This document shows, one piece after another, positions 15,742-23,366 of a DNA stretch of 27,567 nucleotides. A program made the position numbers and the translations under genes. The DNA is from CAYPZL01 sp964415045 (GTDB lineage: Bacteria; Planctomycetota; Phycisphaerae; Sedimentisphaerales; Anaerobacaceae): positions 1 to 27,567 of the forward strand of contig CAYPZL010000059.1 of assembly GCA_964415045.1 (NCBI GenBank), in the 5' to 3' direction. Numbering within the stretch: the stretch's first letter is position 1; each line of letters opens with the position of its first letter. The notes under the pieces are model-generated. The model was not told the DNA's origin. It did not search any database and saw only the letters and a program-made list of their open reading frames with translations.

Positions 15742-15969
15742 GTGGACAAGGAAATGACCATCGAGGAAATTGAGTCGCAGTTTGAGTCGCAATGGGTGTT
15801 GATTGAGGAACCTCGAACCGACAAGGCACTGAAAGTGCTCGGAGGCAAAGTGCTCTTTCACAGCCCGGATCGGGACGAAGTCTACCGCAAGGCCGTTGCC
15901 CTGCGTCCGAAGCGATCTGCGATCATCTACACCGGTCAGATCCCTGAAGAGACGGCGGTCGTCCTGTGA
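15742..15969 (+). CDS. Small hypothetical protein paired with a retropepsin-like protease
   Basis: This encodes a 75-residue soluble protein from a GTG start with a strong AGGAGG (15730-15735) 6 bases upstream. The sequence has an acidic helix (MTIEEIESQFESQWVLIEE) followed by KVLGGKVLFHSPDRDEVYRKAVALRPKRSAIIYTG and a short tail. The W-V-L...G-x-V-L-x-H...D-x-x-x-V-Y-R-K-A layout resembles DUF5678-like small proteins that often accompany retropepsin-like proteases; I do not recognise it with certainty. Its stop overlaps the next start (GTGA at 15966), so the two are translationally coupled. It could be an adaptor, inhibitor or substrate of the protease. Confidence 0.7.
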   Translation: MDKEMTIEEIESQFESQWVLIEEPRTDKALKVLGGKVLFHSPDRDEVYRKAVALRPKRSAIIYTGQIPEETAVVL

Positions 15970-16358
15970 ACTACTCCTTCAATCCACAGCGTGGTCTTGT
16001 GGTTGTTGAAGCGGAAGTGTTCGGTTCTTCCGGGAGCATCGTTTTGCGTTTGGCGTTGGACACGGGAGCTACTGGCACCATGATCAATGTCGCGCCACTT
16101 ACGGCTGTAGGCTACGACGCATCCTTGGTACCCGACCGAGTCCAGGTTACGACAGGCAGCGGAGTCGAATTCGCTCCCCGGGTCATTGTTACTCGCATAG
16201 AGGCCATGGGGCGAAACCGGAATAGTTTTCCTGTGCTTGCTCATACGCTCCCCCCGAGCGCCGGCGTTGACGGTCTTCTCGGCCTGGATTTTCTCCGCGG
16301 GCAGATTTTGAACATCGACTTTCGACAAGGCAGTATCTCACTTGATCCAACGCGATAA
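15966..16358 (+). CDS. Retropepsin-like aspartic protease (clan AA)
   Basis: This encodes a 130-residue single-domain protein with the aspartic-protease active-site motif LALDTGATGTMI (Asp32-Thr33-Gly34) and, near the C-terminus, GVDGLLGLDFLRG, the hydrophobic-hydrophobic-Gly element of clan AA enzymes. Its size fits one retroviral-type monomer, so a working enzyme would be a homodimer. There is no signal peptide or membrane anchor, so it is probably cytoplasmic. The GTG start at 15966 overlaps the upstream stop by 4 bases. Such small bacterial proteases are widespread and mostly without known substrates. Confidence 0.8.
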   Translation: MNYSFNPQRGLVVVEAEVFGSSGSIVLRLALDTGATGTMINVAPLTAVGYDASLVPDRVQVTTGSGVEFAPRVIVTRIEAMGRNRNSFPVLAHTLPPSAGVDGLLGLDFLRGQILNIDFRQGSISLDPTR

Positions 16359-16440
16359 TTGCTCTCGCAGCGCAAAAGAGACCCAACCGTATGAACGCGA
16401 GTGACAACCAATCCCTACAGAAAGCCGTTTCTTGAGGACT

Positions 16441-17535
16441 ATGCGTAACGAACTACAATCTTATGCCGCGATGGAGGAGCAGAGCAAGGGGAGACGGTTC
16501 CCCGAGCCGCCTCATCCGTATCGGTCGGATTTCGAGCGGGACCGGGATCGGATCATTCATTGCTCGGCGTTTCGGCGGCTGGAAGGCAAGACGCAGGTCT
16601 TCACGCCGGGGCTGGACGATTACTATCGCACCCGCCTGACCCACAGCATCGAGGTGGCCCAGATCGGCCGCACCATCGCCAGGGCGCTGGGATTGAACGA
16701 GAGTCTCACCGAGGCGATCTGCCTGGCGCACGACCTGGGACACGCGCCCTTCGGCCACGCCGGCGAAGCGGTACTCAACGATCTCATGGCCGATCACGGT
16801 GGCTTCGAGCACAACGCCCAGACGCTGCGGATCGTCGAATCGCTGGAGCATCCCTACCCCGCGTTCATGGGCCTGAATCTGATGTACGAGACCCGCCTCG
16901 GTCTGGCTCGGCACACGAGCCCTTACGACGAACCCGAGAACGATACGTTCGAGGAGGCCAACGGCACTCTCGAAGGACAGATAGCCGACGTGGCGGACCG
17001 CGTGGCGTATAACTGTCACGACCTCGAGGATGGGATGAAGGCGCGGTTGATCGAGAGCGACCAGATGCGGCACATCGGCATCTTCGCCGAAGCGGCCGAG
17101 CGGGCGGGCGCCGATCGCATCGAGGACTGGACGATCCGCCGGACCCGCACCGCCAAGGCCATTATCGACAGGCTCGTCAGCGACTGCATCGACGCCAGCG
17201 CGAAAAACATCGAACGGGCCGGCATCCGCACCGCCCGACAGGCCTGCGAACGGAAGGAGAATCTCATCGGGCTGTCCAGCGAAAGCGATGCGGCGCTGGC
17301 CGAGCTGGAGACGTTTCTCTACGAGAATTTCTACCGACACCCGAGGCTCATCGAGACGGCGGCCAAAGTTCGCTCCTGGCTCACCGAGCTGTTCGAAAGG
17401 CTGTGCGCCCACCCCGAGTCGATGCCGACCTATTTCCGGAATTTCATCCCGCAGCATGGCCTCCAACGCGCCGTCTGTGACTACATCGCCGGCATGACCG
17501 ACCGCTACTGCCTCAAGCGCCTCGATCGCGCGTAG
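16441..17535 (+). CDS. dgt: Deoxyguanosinetriphosphate triphosphohydrolase (dGTPase) family
   Basis: This encodes a 364-residue HD-domain enzyme that removes tripolyphosphate from dGTP or other dNTPs, limiting nucleotide pools. FERDRDRIIHCSAFRRLEGKTQVF is the family opener. The metal site is made of TRLTHSIEV (His68), AHDLGHAPFGHAGE (His97-Asp98) and ADRVAYNCHDLEDG (Asp186). The ATG at 16441 is preferred to the in-frame TTG at 16432; GAGG is only 3 bases away, so initiation may be modest. The length fits the shorter, type-2 bacterial dGTPases. The C-terminal helical part is complete, ending CLKRLDRA. It is transcribed in line with its neighbours, with an 82-base gap upstream. Confidence 0.92.
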   Translation: MRNELQSYAAMEEQSKGRRFPEPPHPYRSDFERDRDRIIHCSAFRRLEGKTQVFTPGLDDYYRTRLTHSIEVAQIGRTIARALGLNESLTEAICLAHDLGHAPFGHAGEAVLNDLMADHGGFEHNAQTLRIVESLEHPYPAFMGLNLMYETRLGLARHTSPYDEPENDTFEEANGTLEGQIADVADRVAYNCHDLEDGMKARLIESDQMRHIGIFAEAAERAGADRIEDWTIRRTRTAKAIIDRLVSDCIDASAKNIERAGIRTARQACERKENLIGLSSESDAALAELETFLYENFYRHPRLIETAAKVRSWLTELFERLCAHPESMPTYFRNFIPQHGLQRAVCDYIAGMTDRYCLKRLDRA

Positions 17536-17594
17536 GAGGCATGCGCGACGGGCAACCGACAAGACAGACAACCGACGTCGCGGTTCACGATCAA

Positions 17595-17610
17595 AACGGG
17601 AATTCCCGTT
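17595..17610. promoter_or_regulatory. Perfect 16-base palindrome upstream of hicB
   Basis: AACGGGAATTCCCGTT is perfectly self-complementary and lies 34 bases before the hicB start. Such sites often bind a dimeric repressor, and toxin-antitoxin operons are commonly autoregulated. The HicB here seems too short to carry its own DNA-binding domain, so another regulator may be needed. Confidence 0.45.
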
Positions 17611-17643
17611 GACGGCGCCTGCCTTTGAATGCAGACCAAGATC

Positions 17644-17850
17644 ATGAAAACTGTCCGCTACATTTACTGGCAAGACAACGCCATGTGGCTGGGGCATTTG
17701 GAAGAGTATCCCGATTACATGACGCAGGGTCAGACCATCGAGGAACTTCAGGAGAATCTCAAGGATCTCTATGATGAGCTGACCAGCGGAAGGATCCCCG
17801 GTGTGCGACGCGTGGCGGAGATGGAAATTGCAGGAAGCGAACGGCCTTGA
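17644..17850 (+). CDS. hicB: HicB-family antitoxin
   Basis: This encodes a 68-residue HicB-like antitoxin, expected to bind and silence the HicA mRNA-cleaving toxin. The sequence WLGHLEEYPDYMTQGQTIEELQENLKDLYDEL is the degenerate RNase H-like fold of single-domain HicB proteins. No C-terminal helix-turn-helix or ribbon-helix-helix is present. The ATG at 17644 is chosen on family length; an ATG at 17629 would add five residues, and neither has a clear binding site. Its 3' end overlaps the hicA-like frame. Here the antitoxin precedes the toxin, the less common order. It appears intact although its partner is damaged. Confidence 0.8.
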   Translation: MKTVRYIYWQDNAMWLGHLEEYPDYMTQGQTIEELQENLKDLYDELTSGRIPGVRRVAEMEIAGSERP

Positions 17851-18008
17851 TCCGGCGTCTGGAAGACGAGGGCTGTGTCATGCTCCGACACGGGGGACGC
17901 CAAGACTGGTATCAGAATCCTGAAACCGGTGTCTGCCAGCCGGTCCCTCGCCATCGGGAGATCAACGAGCATTTGGCCCGACATATCCTCCGCAAGCTCC
18001 AGGGCTGA
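17847..18008 (+). CDS. hicA: HicA-family toxin-like, degenerate
   Basis: The frame reads RKRTALIRRLEDEGCVMLRHGGRQDWYQNPETG followed by PVPRHREINEHLARHILRKL, an unmistakable HicA double-stranded-RNA-binding-like fold. HicA toxins cleave translated mRNA. Two defects stand out. The expected start (ATG AAG CGA ACG) is AGG AAG CGA ACG at 17832, so only a TTG at 17847 is left as a start, which drops five residues. The catalytic histidine expected after GG-x is glutamine (GGRQDWY, Gln19 from the TTG), so ribonuclease activity is probably lost. It may be a dead toxin kept beside its antitoxin, a pseudogene, or a non-toxic binding partner. Confidence 0.65.
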   Translation: MIRRLEDEGCVMLRHGGRQDWYQNPETGVCQPVPRHREINEHLARHILRKLQG

Positions 18009-18113
18009 TTTGCCGAGGGAATCCGCAGCAGGAGCGCGCCTTGCGTTGGCATTGGACGTGCGGGTTGTCGGCGGCGCGAGCTTATCCCTAATGCGCGGCT
18101 GGCTTGTTTCGGT

Positions 18114-18142
18114 TTGACTTGGGCGGGGCGTTGCGATAGTGT
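18114..18142 (+). promoter_or_regulatory. Possible promoter for pgpA
   Basis: TTGACT (18114-18119) and TAGTGT (18137-18142) are 17 bases apart. The expected start near 18149 would fall only a few bases before the pgpA ATG (18152), giving a nearly leaderless message, which fits the absence of a ribosome binding site there. The -10 is weak. Confidence 0.3.
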
Positions 18143-18151
18143 TTGGGCCTT

Positions 18152-18652
18152 ATGACCTGGAGACGACTGCTTGCATCTTGTTTTGGATTGGGCCGGCTGC
18201 CTGTGGCGCCGGGGACGTGGGGGTCGCTGCCGCCGGTTCTGGTGTTCAGCATCCTGCTTCATTTCGGTGCGCCCGCGGCGGCGATTGTGGGCGTGATGGC
18301 GGCGCTGGTCGTGCTGGGGGCGGTCGCGTGCGTAACGTGCGCGCCGGCGGTGGTGTCGATCCTGGGCAAGACCGACCCAGGCGAGGTGGTCGCCGACGAG
18401 TTCGCCGGCCAGGCCCTGACGTATCTGGTCATCCCTTTGCTGCTGCCGGGGGATTTGTCCTTGAAGCAGTGCTGTTTTGTCACGGGCCTCGGATTTTTCC
18501 TGTTCCGCGCTTTTGATATCACCAAGCCCTGGCCGATAAAGAAACTGGAACAGTTCCCCGACGGCTGGGGCATTCTGGCGGATGACTTGCTGGCGGGTGT
18601 GTACGCGGCGGTGGTGCTGTGCGTTTGTGTCAGGTTGTGGATTGCCGGGTAG
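18152..18652 (+). CDS. pgpA: Phosphatidylglycerophosphatase A
   Basis: This encodes a 166-residue inner-membrane enzyme that removes phosphate from phosphatidylglycerophosphate to make phosphatidylglycerol. The family motifs are all present: LPVAPGTWGSLPP, DPGEVVADEFAGQ, FFLFRAFDITKPWPI and GWGILADDLLAGVYA. Three to four hydrophobic stretches form the membrane part. The ATG at 18152 is used because GLGRLPVAPGTWG follows at the family distance. No Shine-Dalgarno sequence precedes it. The large membrane protein gene starts 20 bases after the stop, so the two are likely co-transcribed. Confidence 0.92.
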   Translation: MTWRRLLASCFGLGRLPVAPGTWGSLPPVLVFSILLHFGAPAAAIVGVMAALVVLGAVACVTCAPAVVSILGKTDPGEVVADEFAGQALTYLVIPLLLPGDLSLKQCCFVTGLGFFLFRAFDITKPWPIKKLEQFPDGWGILADDLLAGVYAAVVLCVCVRLWIAG

Positions 18653-18672
18653 TCGGACCTCGAAAGGAACGG

Positions 18673-21165
18673 ATGGGGACCCAGTACAGCGTTGAAGTCT
18701 GCAAACAGCTTGAGGAGCGGTTCCGCGCCGCCGAAGTACACCGGCCGATGCGGATCACGCGGCACGAGCCCGGGACCGAGCTGACGTATCGGGTCCGCGG
18801 CGTGGGCGGCAATTCCGAAGCGACCGTTCGTCTGGCGATCGAGCGGTTCGTCGGCGGAGGATTCGCCGGGCAGGTCTACCAGGTCAGGATCGTGCAGGTG
18901 GAGGGGGATTCCGTGCCCGGCGTGGAAGCCGGTGCGATCTGCGCAATGAAGATCCTGATTCCACCTTCGGGCTTCTCCTGCCTGTTTCGCAATCTGCTCT
19001 ACTGGATCGGCTTTCAGGGCCCGTTCCAGCTCCAGGTCAACCCGGCGGCGGCCCGGGCCGGCGCCCTGTGGCAGAAATTCATCCGGCGCGGCGCGAAGCT
19101 CAAGTTTGGCGACGAGCAGGCGGTCGTCGACATTTACGGCACGTTCGTGGACGAGCAGCTCGGCAGTTGCGGCGAGCTGAGCGAATGGGTGGACGGGCGA
19201 ACCTGGCGGCTGGAGGTCGATGACCGCCTCGATCTGCTCAAGCAATGGCGCAAGGGCCGGGCGGTGGACGAGCCGCAGCTCGGATCGCCCGAATATCGAG
19301 CCAAACGCCGGTTCATGCGCGAGTTCGTCAGCCTGCTGCACGAGATGGGCGCGCATGAATTCGCCCGGCAGTACGAGTGGTCCACCTGCAAGAGCCAGCC
19401 GAATTGCCTCAAGCGGCAGGGCCGGGACGAAGACCCGGGCGCGGGCCTGACCGCCGTCGATTTTCGCGCCGGGCTGACCCTCCTGCCCTTCCTGCCGATG
19501 AGTCCGGGAGATGTGAAGCTGATCGGCCAGGGGATTGCGCGCGGGTCCCTGGTGCAGTTCGACCGGGGCAGCCTTGCGCGACTGGAAAAGTTCGTCCAGG
19601 CCCACGGCGCCGAGTTTGCCGATATGCAGGACGCGCTGGCGGAGCTCAAGACATCCGAACGCATCTATCGCGATTCCATCCCCGACATCACCCACAATCA
19701 CGTCCGGTTGTTCTACAGCCGCCGGTTGTGGGCAACGATTTTCGACAGCGCCGTTGCCGGTTGGAAGGTCCGAAACCTCGTCGAGCAGCCTTGCGCCGAG
19801 CGCCTGGGAAGAAGCCGCGTTCGAACCTTTCTGTTCTTCCTGATCGGCTGCATTCCCTTCTTGGGCAAAGTTCTGCGGCGAAGCTGGGGCCGGCGCGATT
19901 GGCGTAAGCACTACGCCCGGATGCTCGGCAGCGCGCGTTACTTCGGCCGGGCCTTCAAGGCCAGGGTGGCGGAGAAATCGATCCAGTGGTATCGGGCCGG
20001 ACGCATGGACGCCGAGCGGGCGCTGCGGCTGGCGGATCGGCCCTGGCGGTTCCTCGCGCACGCGCCCGTGTCGATCCTGCCGGCGGGACTGCATCGATTC
20101 CTGACCGACGCGCGCTTTGCCAGAGAAAAGCTGGCGTATCTGCTTGTCCGGCCCGTCCGTCTCTACTTCAACGCCGAGATGCGCGAGCAGTGGCTTCGCG
20201 AGATGCTGGCCGAGGGCAAGAAGAAGCACATGCTCAGCGATGAGGACGCCGCGACGATCGTTTCGCAGTTGAATGAGCCCTTCATCCAGAAGTACCTCAA
20301 GAGCCTGGCGGTGCACGTCTGCACGCTGCCGGTGACTCAGGTGGTCTCGGTAGCGGTCGCGGCCTATTACTACTTCACCCATCCGGACACGCCCCAGACC
20401 GAACGAGCCATCGCCGTGGCCGGCATCCTGGCGTTGTTCCAGGTCGTGCCGCTGTCGCCCGGCTCCCTGACGCGCGGGCTGTACGTGCTGTATTTGGTCA
20501 TTCGCGAGCGCAACTTCCGCGATTACAACATCGCCGTGTTTCTGGGCTTTTTCAAGTACGTCGGTTACCTGGCGTTTCCCATTCAGATGACCTATCGTTA
20601 CCCGGCGTTGGCGCGGTTCATGGCGGCCCACTGGGCCACCGAGGCGGTGCACATCGTGCCCGTATTCGGGGAACGCGGGGCGCTGATGGAGCACTGGGTC
20701 TTCTGTCTGTTCTACAACTGGCCGCTGACGATTCGTCGGCGGATGCGTCGCCGGGCGGAAATGCGGGCAGCGCTGCGTCCGCGGTACTGGCACGTCGGCG
20801 TCTGTGCGCTGGCGGCGGCCGCGGTGTTCGGCGCGGTCGGCTACCAGTATTGCGGCCGCACCGGTCAACTGCCTTCCCTGAGAGAATTCTGGTGGCTCGT
20901 TGCGACCGTACCGCTGTTGTGCGGGGCAGTCGTTACGCTGGGCTGCGGCGGGGCCGCGCTAGGCAAACGCATCGCGGCCGCCGCGATGGGCGGACTGCTG
21001 GCAGCGGCATTGGCCACCGCCTTCTCGGCGCTGATCGCCCGCACGGGTGCGGTGGCCGAAGCCCCCCTCATCGCTCTCGGCGTCTGGCGCGTTTTCATCT
21101 TCTCCCTTCTTTCGGTCGTCGGCGCGGCTCTGACCGAATTGACCCTGCCCGAACCCAGGTCATGA
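18673..21165 (+). CDS. Large membrane protein with kinase-like N-terminal domain
   Basis: This encodes 830 residues; I do not recognise a named family. The ATG at 18673 follows AAGGA by 4 bases. Residues about 55-300 look like a protein-kinase fold: a glycine-rich loop GGGFAGQVYQV (61-71), AMKIL with Lys93, a hinge-like EWVDGRTW (171-178), KSQPNCLK (240-247) in the place of the catalytic-loop K-x-x-N, and LTAVDFRAG (259-267) in the place of DFG. The HRD aspartate is not evident, so it may be a pseudokinase or an atypical kinase. Residues about 380 onward contain roughly eight hydrophobic segments (for example FLFFLIGCIPFLG, TQVVSVAVAAYYYF, IAVFLGFFKYVGYLAF, HVGVCALAAAAVFGAVGY). Co-transcription with pgpA suggests a link to the envelope or phospholipids. 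Confidence 0.75.
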   Translation: MGTQYSVEVCKQLEERFRAAEVHRPMRITRHEPGTELTYRVRGVGGNSEATVRLAIERFVGGGFAGQVYQVRIVQVEGDSVPGVEAGAICAMKILIPPSGFSCLFRNLLYWIGFQGPFQLQVNPAAARAGALWQKFIRRGAKLKFGDEQAVVDIYGTFVDEQLGSCGELSEWVDGRTWRLEVDDRLDLLKQWRKGRAVDEPQLGSPEYRAKRRFMREFVSLLHEMGAHEFARQYEWSTCKSQPNCLKRQGRDEDPGAGLTAVDFRAGLTLLPFLPMSPGDVKLIGQGIARGSLVQFDRGSLARLEKFVQAHGAEFADMQDALAELKTSERIYRDSIPDITHNHVRLFYSRRLWATIFDSAVAGWKVRNLVEQPCAERLGRSRVRTFLFFLIGCIPFLGKVLRRSWGRRDWRKHYARMLGSARYFGRAFKARVAEKSIQWYRAGRMDAERALRLADRPWRFLAHAPVSILPAGLHRFLTDARFAREKLAYLLVRPVRLYFNAEMREQWLREMLAEGKKKHMLSDEDAATIVSQLNEPFIQKYLKSLAVHVCTLPVTQVVSVAVAAYYYFTHPDTPQTERAIAVAGILALFQVVPLSPGSLTRGLYVLYLVIRERNFRDYNIAVFLGFFKYVGYLAFPIQMTYRYPALARFMAAHWATEAVHIVPVFGERGALMEHWVFCLFYNWPLTIRRRMRRRAEMRAALRPRYWHVGVCALAAAAVFGAVGYQYCGRTGQLPSLREFWWLVATVPLLCGAVVTLGCGGAALGKRIAAAAMGGLLAAALATAFSALIARTGAVAEAPLIALGVWRVFIFSLLSVVGAALTELTLPEPRS

Positions 21166-21519
21166 CCGCCGGTTGATTCCGCTCTCGCCGGCCGTTTTTC
21201 AGCGTCGTTCTCGCCCCTGCCGCGGGTGCTTTCGGACCCGACACGCCGCAAACCATTCGTCTTGACGGGTGAAAAATGCGCCGGGAATGCAAAAAATCCA
21301 CCAGGGGCCGGGAGTCGAAAAAGGCCGTCCAATCGCTTGAATTCCAGGACTCTTTCGCCGCCAGGAGAAATTGCGGGCCGAATTGGCCCGGCCCGGGAGA
21401 AAAAGTATGGGCAAATACGTAGTTCGACGTATAATGAGTATGTGGTGAACCGGCGGGATTCCAATGGGTAGTACCGGACGGTTCCGTGGTTTTGAAGTCT
21501 CTGAGGAGGTTTTCCTCCT
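21166..21519 (+). other. Intergenic leader region
   Basis: There is no gene here. It contains a TATAAT (21430-21435) without a recognisable -35, overlapped by a TACGT-6-ACGTA inverted repeat (21416-21431), a GGGCC-GAATT-GGCCC hairpin (21376-21390), and at its end the hairpin that masks the next gene's ribosome binding site. It is probably the promoter and leader of the gene at 21520. Confidence 0.5.
21504..21519 (+). promoter_or_regulatory. Hairpin masking the Shine-Dalgarno of the gene at 21520
   Basis: AGGAGG-TTTT-CCTCCT is a perfect six-base stem with a four-base loop. The 5' arm is the Shine-Dalgarno sequence itself and the 3' arm ends directly before the ATG. If it folds in the mRNA, translation would be held back until the stem is opened. 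Confidence 0.6.
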
Positions 21520-22281
21520 ATGTCTGCCAATAGCTATAGCTCTCTGTGCGACGACTTTTACGTCGATATGCACGTGAATACGGAACTTGAGCTTCCCAAG
21601 AGCCGGGATACGATTCTGACGTTCTTCGAGCGGATTCAGAAGCAGTTTCCGCAGATGGGTCGGTTCTATCGACGCGACAAGAACGAGTATTATCTCGAAG
21701 AAGAGCACGGCGTGGGGCAATACCGTTGGGTCAGTCTCGAGGGAGACCGGATCGGTGCCGGGATGGTCAATCCGGCGAGCTTTCAGGACGCCTACGACCT
21801 GGACCGGCTGGTTCTGGAGCTGATGCCGTACATGCTCGGGGTAACGCCGCTCGACGTGGACTCGCTCGATCTGACGCTTGCGATGGATTTCGACTGCGCC
21901 GGCCACCATGATGAGGTCATTGCCGAGGCGCTGTTCGGCATGAGCGCTTTCGGCAGTCTCGCGGACGTGCCGCACTCCAGGCCGATCGTGTTTTCGCCCG
22001 CGATGGTCCTGGGGTTGTCGGACGACATGCACATCCAGGCCCGCGTCAGCATCGATTCCAAGACCAGCATCTATGAGCCGGGAGAGAAGGAGCACAGCCG
22101 CGACGAGGCGATCACACTGTCCCTGGCCGTCCGCCAGTATCCCCGGACGAATGAGAGGTTCGACGCCCCGGCCGCCTTCGAGCTGCAGTGCCGGCTCGCC
22201 GAGGAGCTGATGGCCGAAAAGATCGTGCACCACTTCGTGCAACCGCTTACGGAGGTGATCGCTCAAAGACGGTCGACGTGA
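21520..22281 (+). CDS. Hypothetical protein, soluble
   Basis: This encodes 253 residues with no signal peptide or membrane segment. I do not recognise the family. It starts MSANSYSSLCDDFYVDMHVNTELELP and includes ILTFFERIQKQFPQMGRFYRRDKNEYYLEEE, then YRWVSLEGDRIGAGMVNPAS and VTPLDVDSLDLTLAMDFDCAGHHDEVIAEAL. The balanced, acidic composition and long in-frame coding support a real gene. The ATG follows AGGAGG by 10 bases, the binding site being part of a hairpin. The next gene begins 17 bases after its stop, so they are likely co-transcribed. Confidence 0.8.
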   Translation: MSANSYSSLCDDFYVDMHVNTELELPKSRDTILTFFERIQKQFPQMGRFYRRDKNEYYLEEEHGVGQYRWVSLEGDRIGAGMVNPASFQDAYDLDRLVLELMPYMLGVTPLDVDSLDLTLAMDFDCAGHHDEVIAEALFGMSAFGSLADVPHSRPIVFSPAMVLGLSDDMHIQARVSIDSKTSIYEPGEKEHSRDEAITLSLAVRQYPRTNERFDAPAAFELQCRLAEELMAEKIVHHFVQPLTEVIAQRRST

Positions 22282-22298
22282 TTCTGAAAGGAGTCCGA

Positions 22299-22760
22299 AT
22301 GGCGATTGAGGCGCCGCTGAGCCGATACAAACGAAACAGTCTCAAGATTTATATCGTGGCGTGTATCCTGGGGGCGCTCTGGTTCGGCTACGACGGATAC
22401 CTGAGCGAGAAATTCATTCAGCAGCACACCGACGAGCAGGGCAATCCGGACAGCACGCTTCTGTTCAATCGCATTTCCCCTCCCTTCTTTGTGGGCGGTG
22501 TCGTGCTGCTGACTGTCTACTACTATGCTGTCAGAGGGCGAAAGGTCGTCGCCGATGACGAGGCACTGGTCGTGGCCGGCAAGGTGAAAATCCCCTACGA
22601 CGCCATCGAAAAAATAGACAAAACGTACTACGAGAAGAACGGCCACTTCGTTGTCACCTACAAAAACGACAACGGAAGAGAAGTACACCGCAAGCTAAGC
22701 AACCGCAACTACGACAACCTGAAGCCGATTCTCGAGCATCTGATCGCCCAGATCACGTAA
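22299..22760 (+). CDS. Small membrane protein with PH-like C-terminal domain
   Basis: This encodes 153 residues. The ATG at 22299 has AAGGAG 5 bases upstream. Two membrane segments are visible, IYIVACILGALWFGYDGYL (about 17-35) and PFFVGGVVLLTVYYYAV (about 61-77). The C-terminal 75 residues read VADDEALVVAGKVKIPYDAIEKIDKTYYEKNGHFVVTYKN and look like a bacterial PH-type beta-sandwich, a fold seen in many small membrane-anchored proteins. No reaction or partner can be named. Confidence 0.75.
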   Translation: MAIEAPLSRYKRNSLKIYIVACILGALWFGYDGYLSEKFIQQHTDEQGNPDSTLLFNRISPPFFVGGVVLLTVYYYAVRGRKVVADDEALVVAGKVKIPYDAIEKIDKTYYEKNGHFVVTYKNDNGREVHRKLSNRNYDNLKPILEHLIAQIT

Positions 22761-23366
22761 ACCGGCCATCTCGTCCGAACGTCATCATCCACCTCTGGTC
22801 CCGGGGCGGGCCAGGAAATCTCACGGGCCACTGGTCAGGGATCGTGAAATTCCGCGTGCAATCTTCGGACTGTGACGGTTGAATAACAATCGCAACAAGA
22901 CGGAGCCGCCGGCATGGGACCGACGGCCGGAAGCTGTAATGTGCGGAAGCAGGAGCCATGCAATGGTCGCGCGAGAAGCCCCCATGAGCCGGCGCGGCCG
23001 GGCCGAGTTACGCCGTGCGGAGGACGAAAGACCGGAAGCTCTGATTGCCTTCAAGCAGACGATGAAATAAGTATGGTGTCCCCAGATTTCCCGATTTCCC
23101 CGGCATTCTCTGGGGGCATTATGGCGGGGGCGGCCGGGAGGGGCAAGGGGAAAACGGAAGAACATATTGTCTATTTTCTGGCGTTCGAATTCTCGTGTAA
23201 ATGACCGAAACGAACGGCTTCGGAGCTGAAAAGCGTTGACTCTTTGCGGCAATTTGGGTAAGTTCATTGATGTCGCATGGGAATTGTGCCTTTCGAGGGT
23301 ACAAACGAGAGGTCTCAGGTGAGGGCTCTCTGCGGCTGTCAACCATCAGATGGAGAATTCAGCATT
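22761..23366. other. 606-bp intergenic region, no supported gene
   Basis: Short frames exist (a 63-codon frame at 22879-23070 ending EALIAFKQTMK) but none has a binding site or recognisable family. A motif TATGGTGTCCCCAGATTTCC at about 23073 begins right after that frame's stop; I have a faint memory of similar text beside planctomycete transposase genes, so the region could be a mobile-element scar. A promoter-like pair lies near its right end. Confidence 0.45.
23236..23264 (+). promoter_or_regulatory. Possible promoter for the prepilin-like gene
   Basis: TTGACT (23236-23241) and TAAGTT (23259-23264) are 17 bases apart, about 103 bases before the start at 23367. The -35 is good and the -10 poor. 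Confidence 0.3.

Noticed and set aside
16391..16435. 14-codon open frame just upstream of dgt, a possible leader peptide
   Set aside because: It has no ribosome binding site and no run of one amino acid, and its stop lies only a few bases before the dgt start; chance is sufficient.
18259..20868. 869-codon minus-strand frame over pgpA and the large membrane protein
   Set aside because: It lies antisense to pgpA (all motifs present) and to a protein with ordered motifs and membrane segments; its own text is low-complexity.
21430..21435. TATAAT as a promoter for the gene at 21520
   Set aside because: There is no acceptable -35 at 16-18 bases and no extended -10; it is mentioned only in the region note.
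22821..23342. 173-codon minus-strand frame in the 606-bp gap
   Set aside because: It has no ribosome binding site or family signature, and its composition is like non-coding GC-rich DNA.
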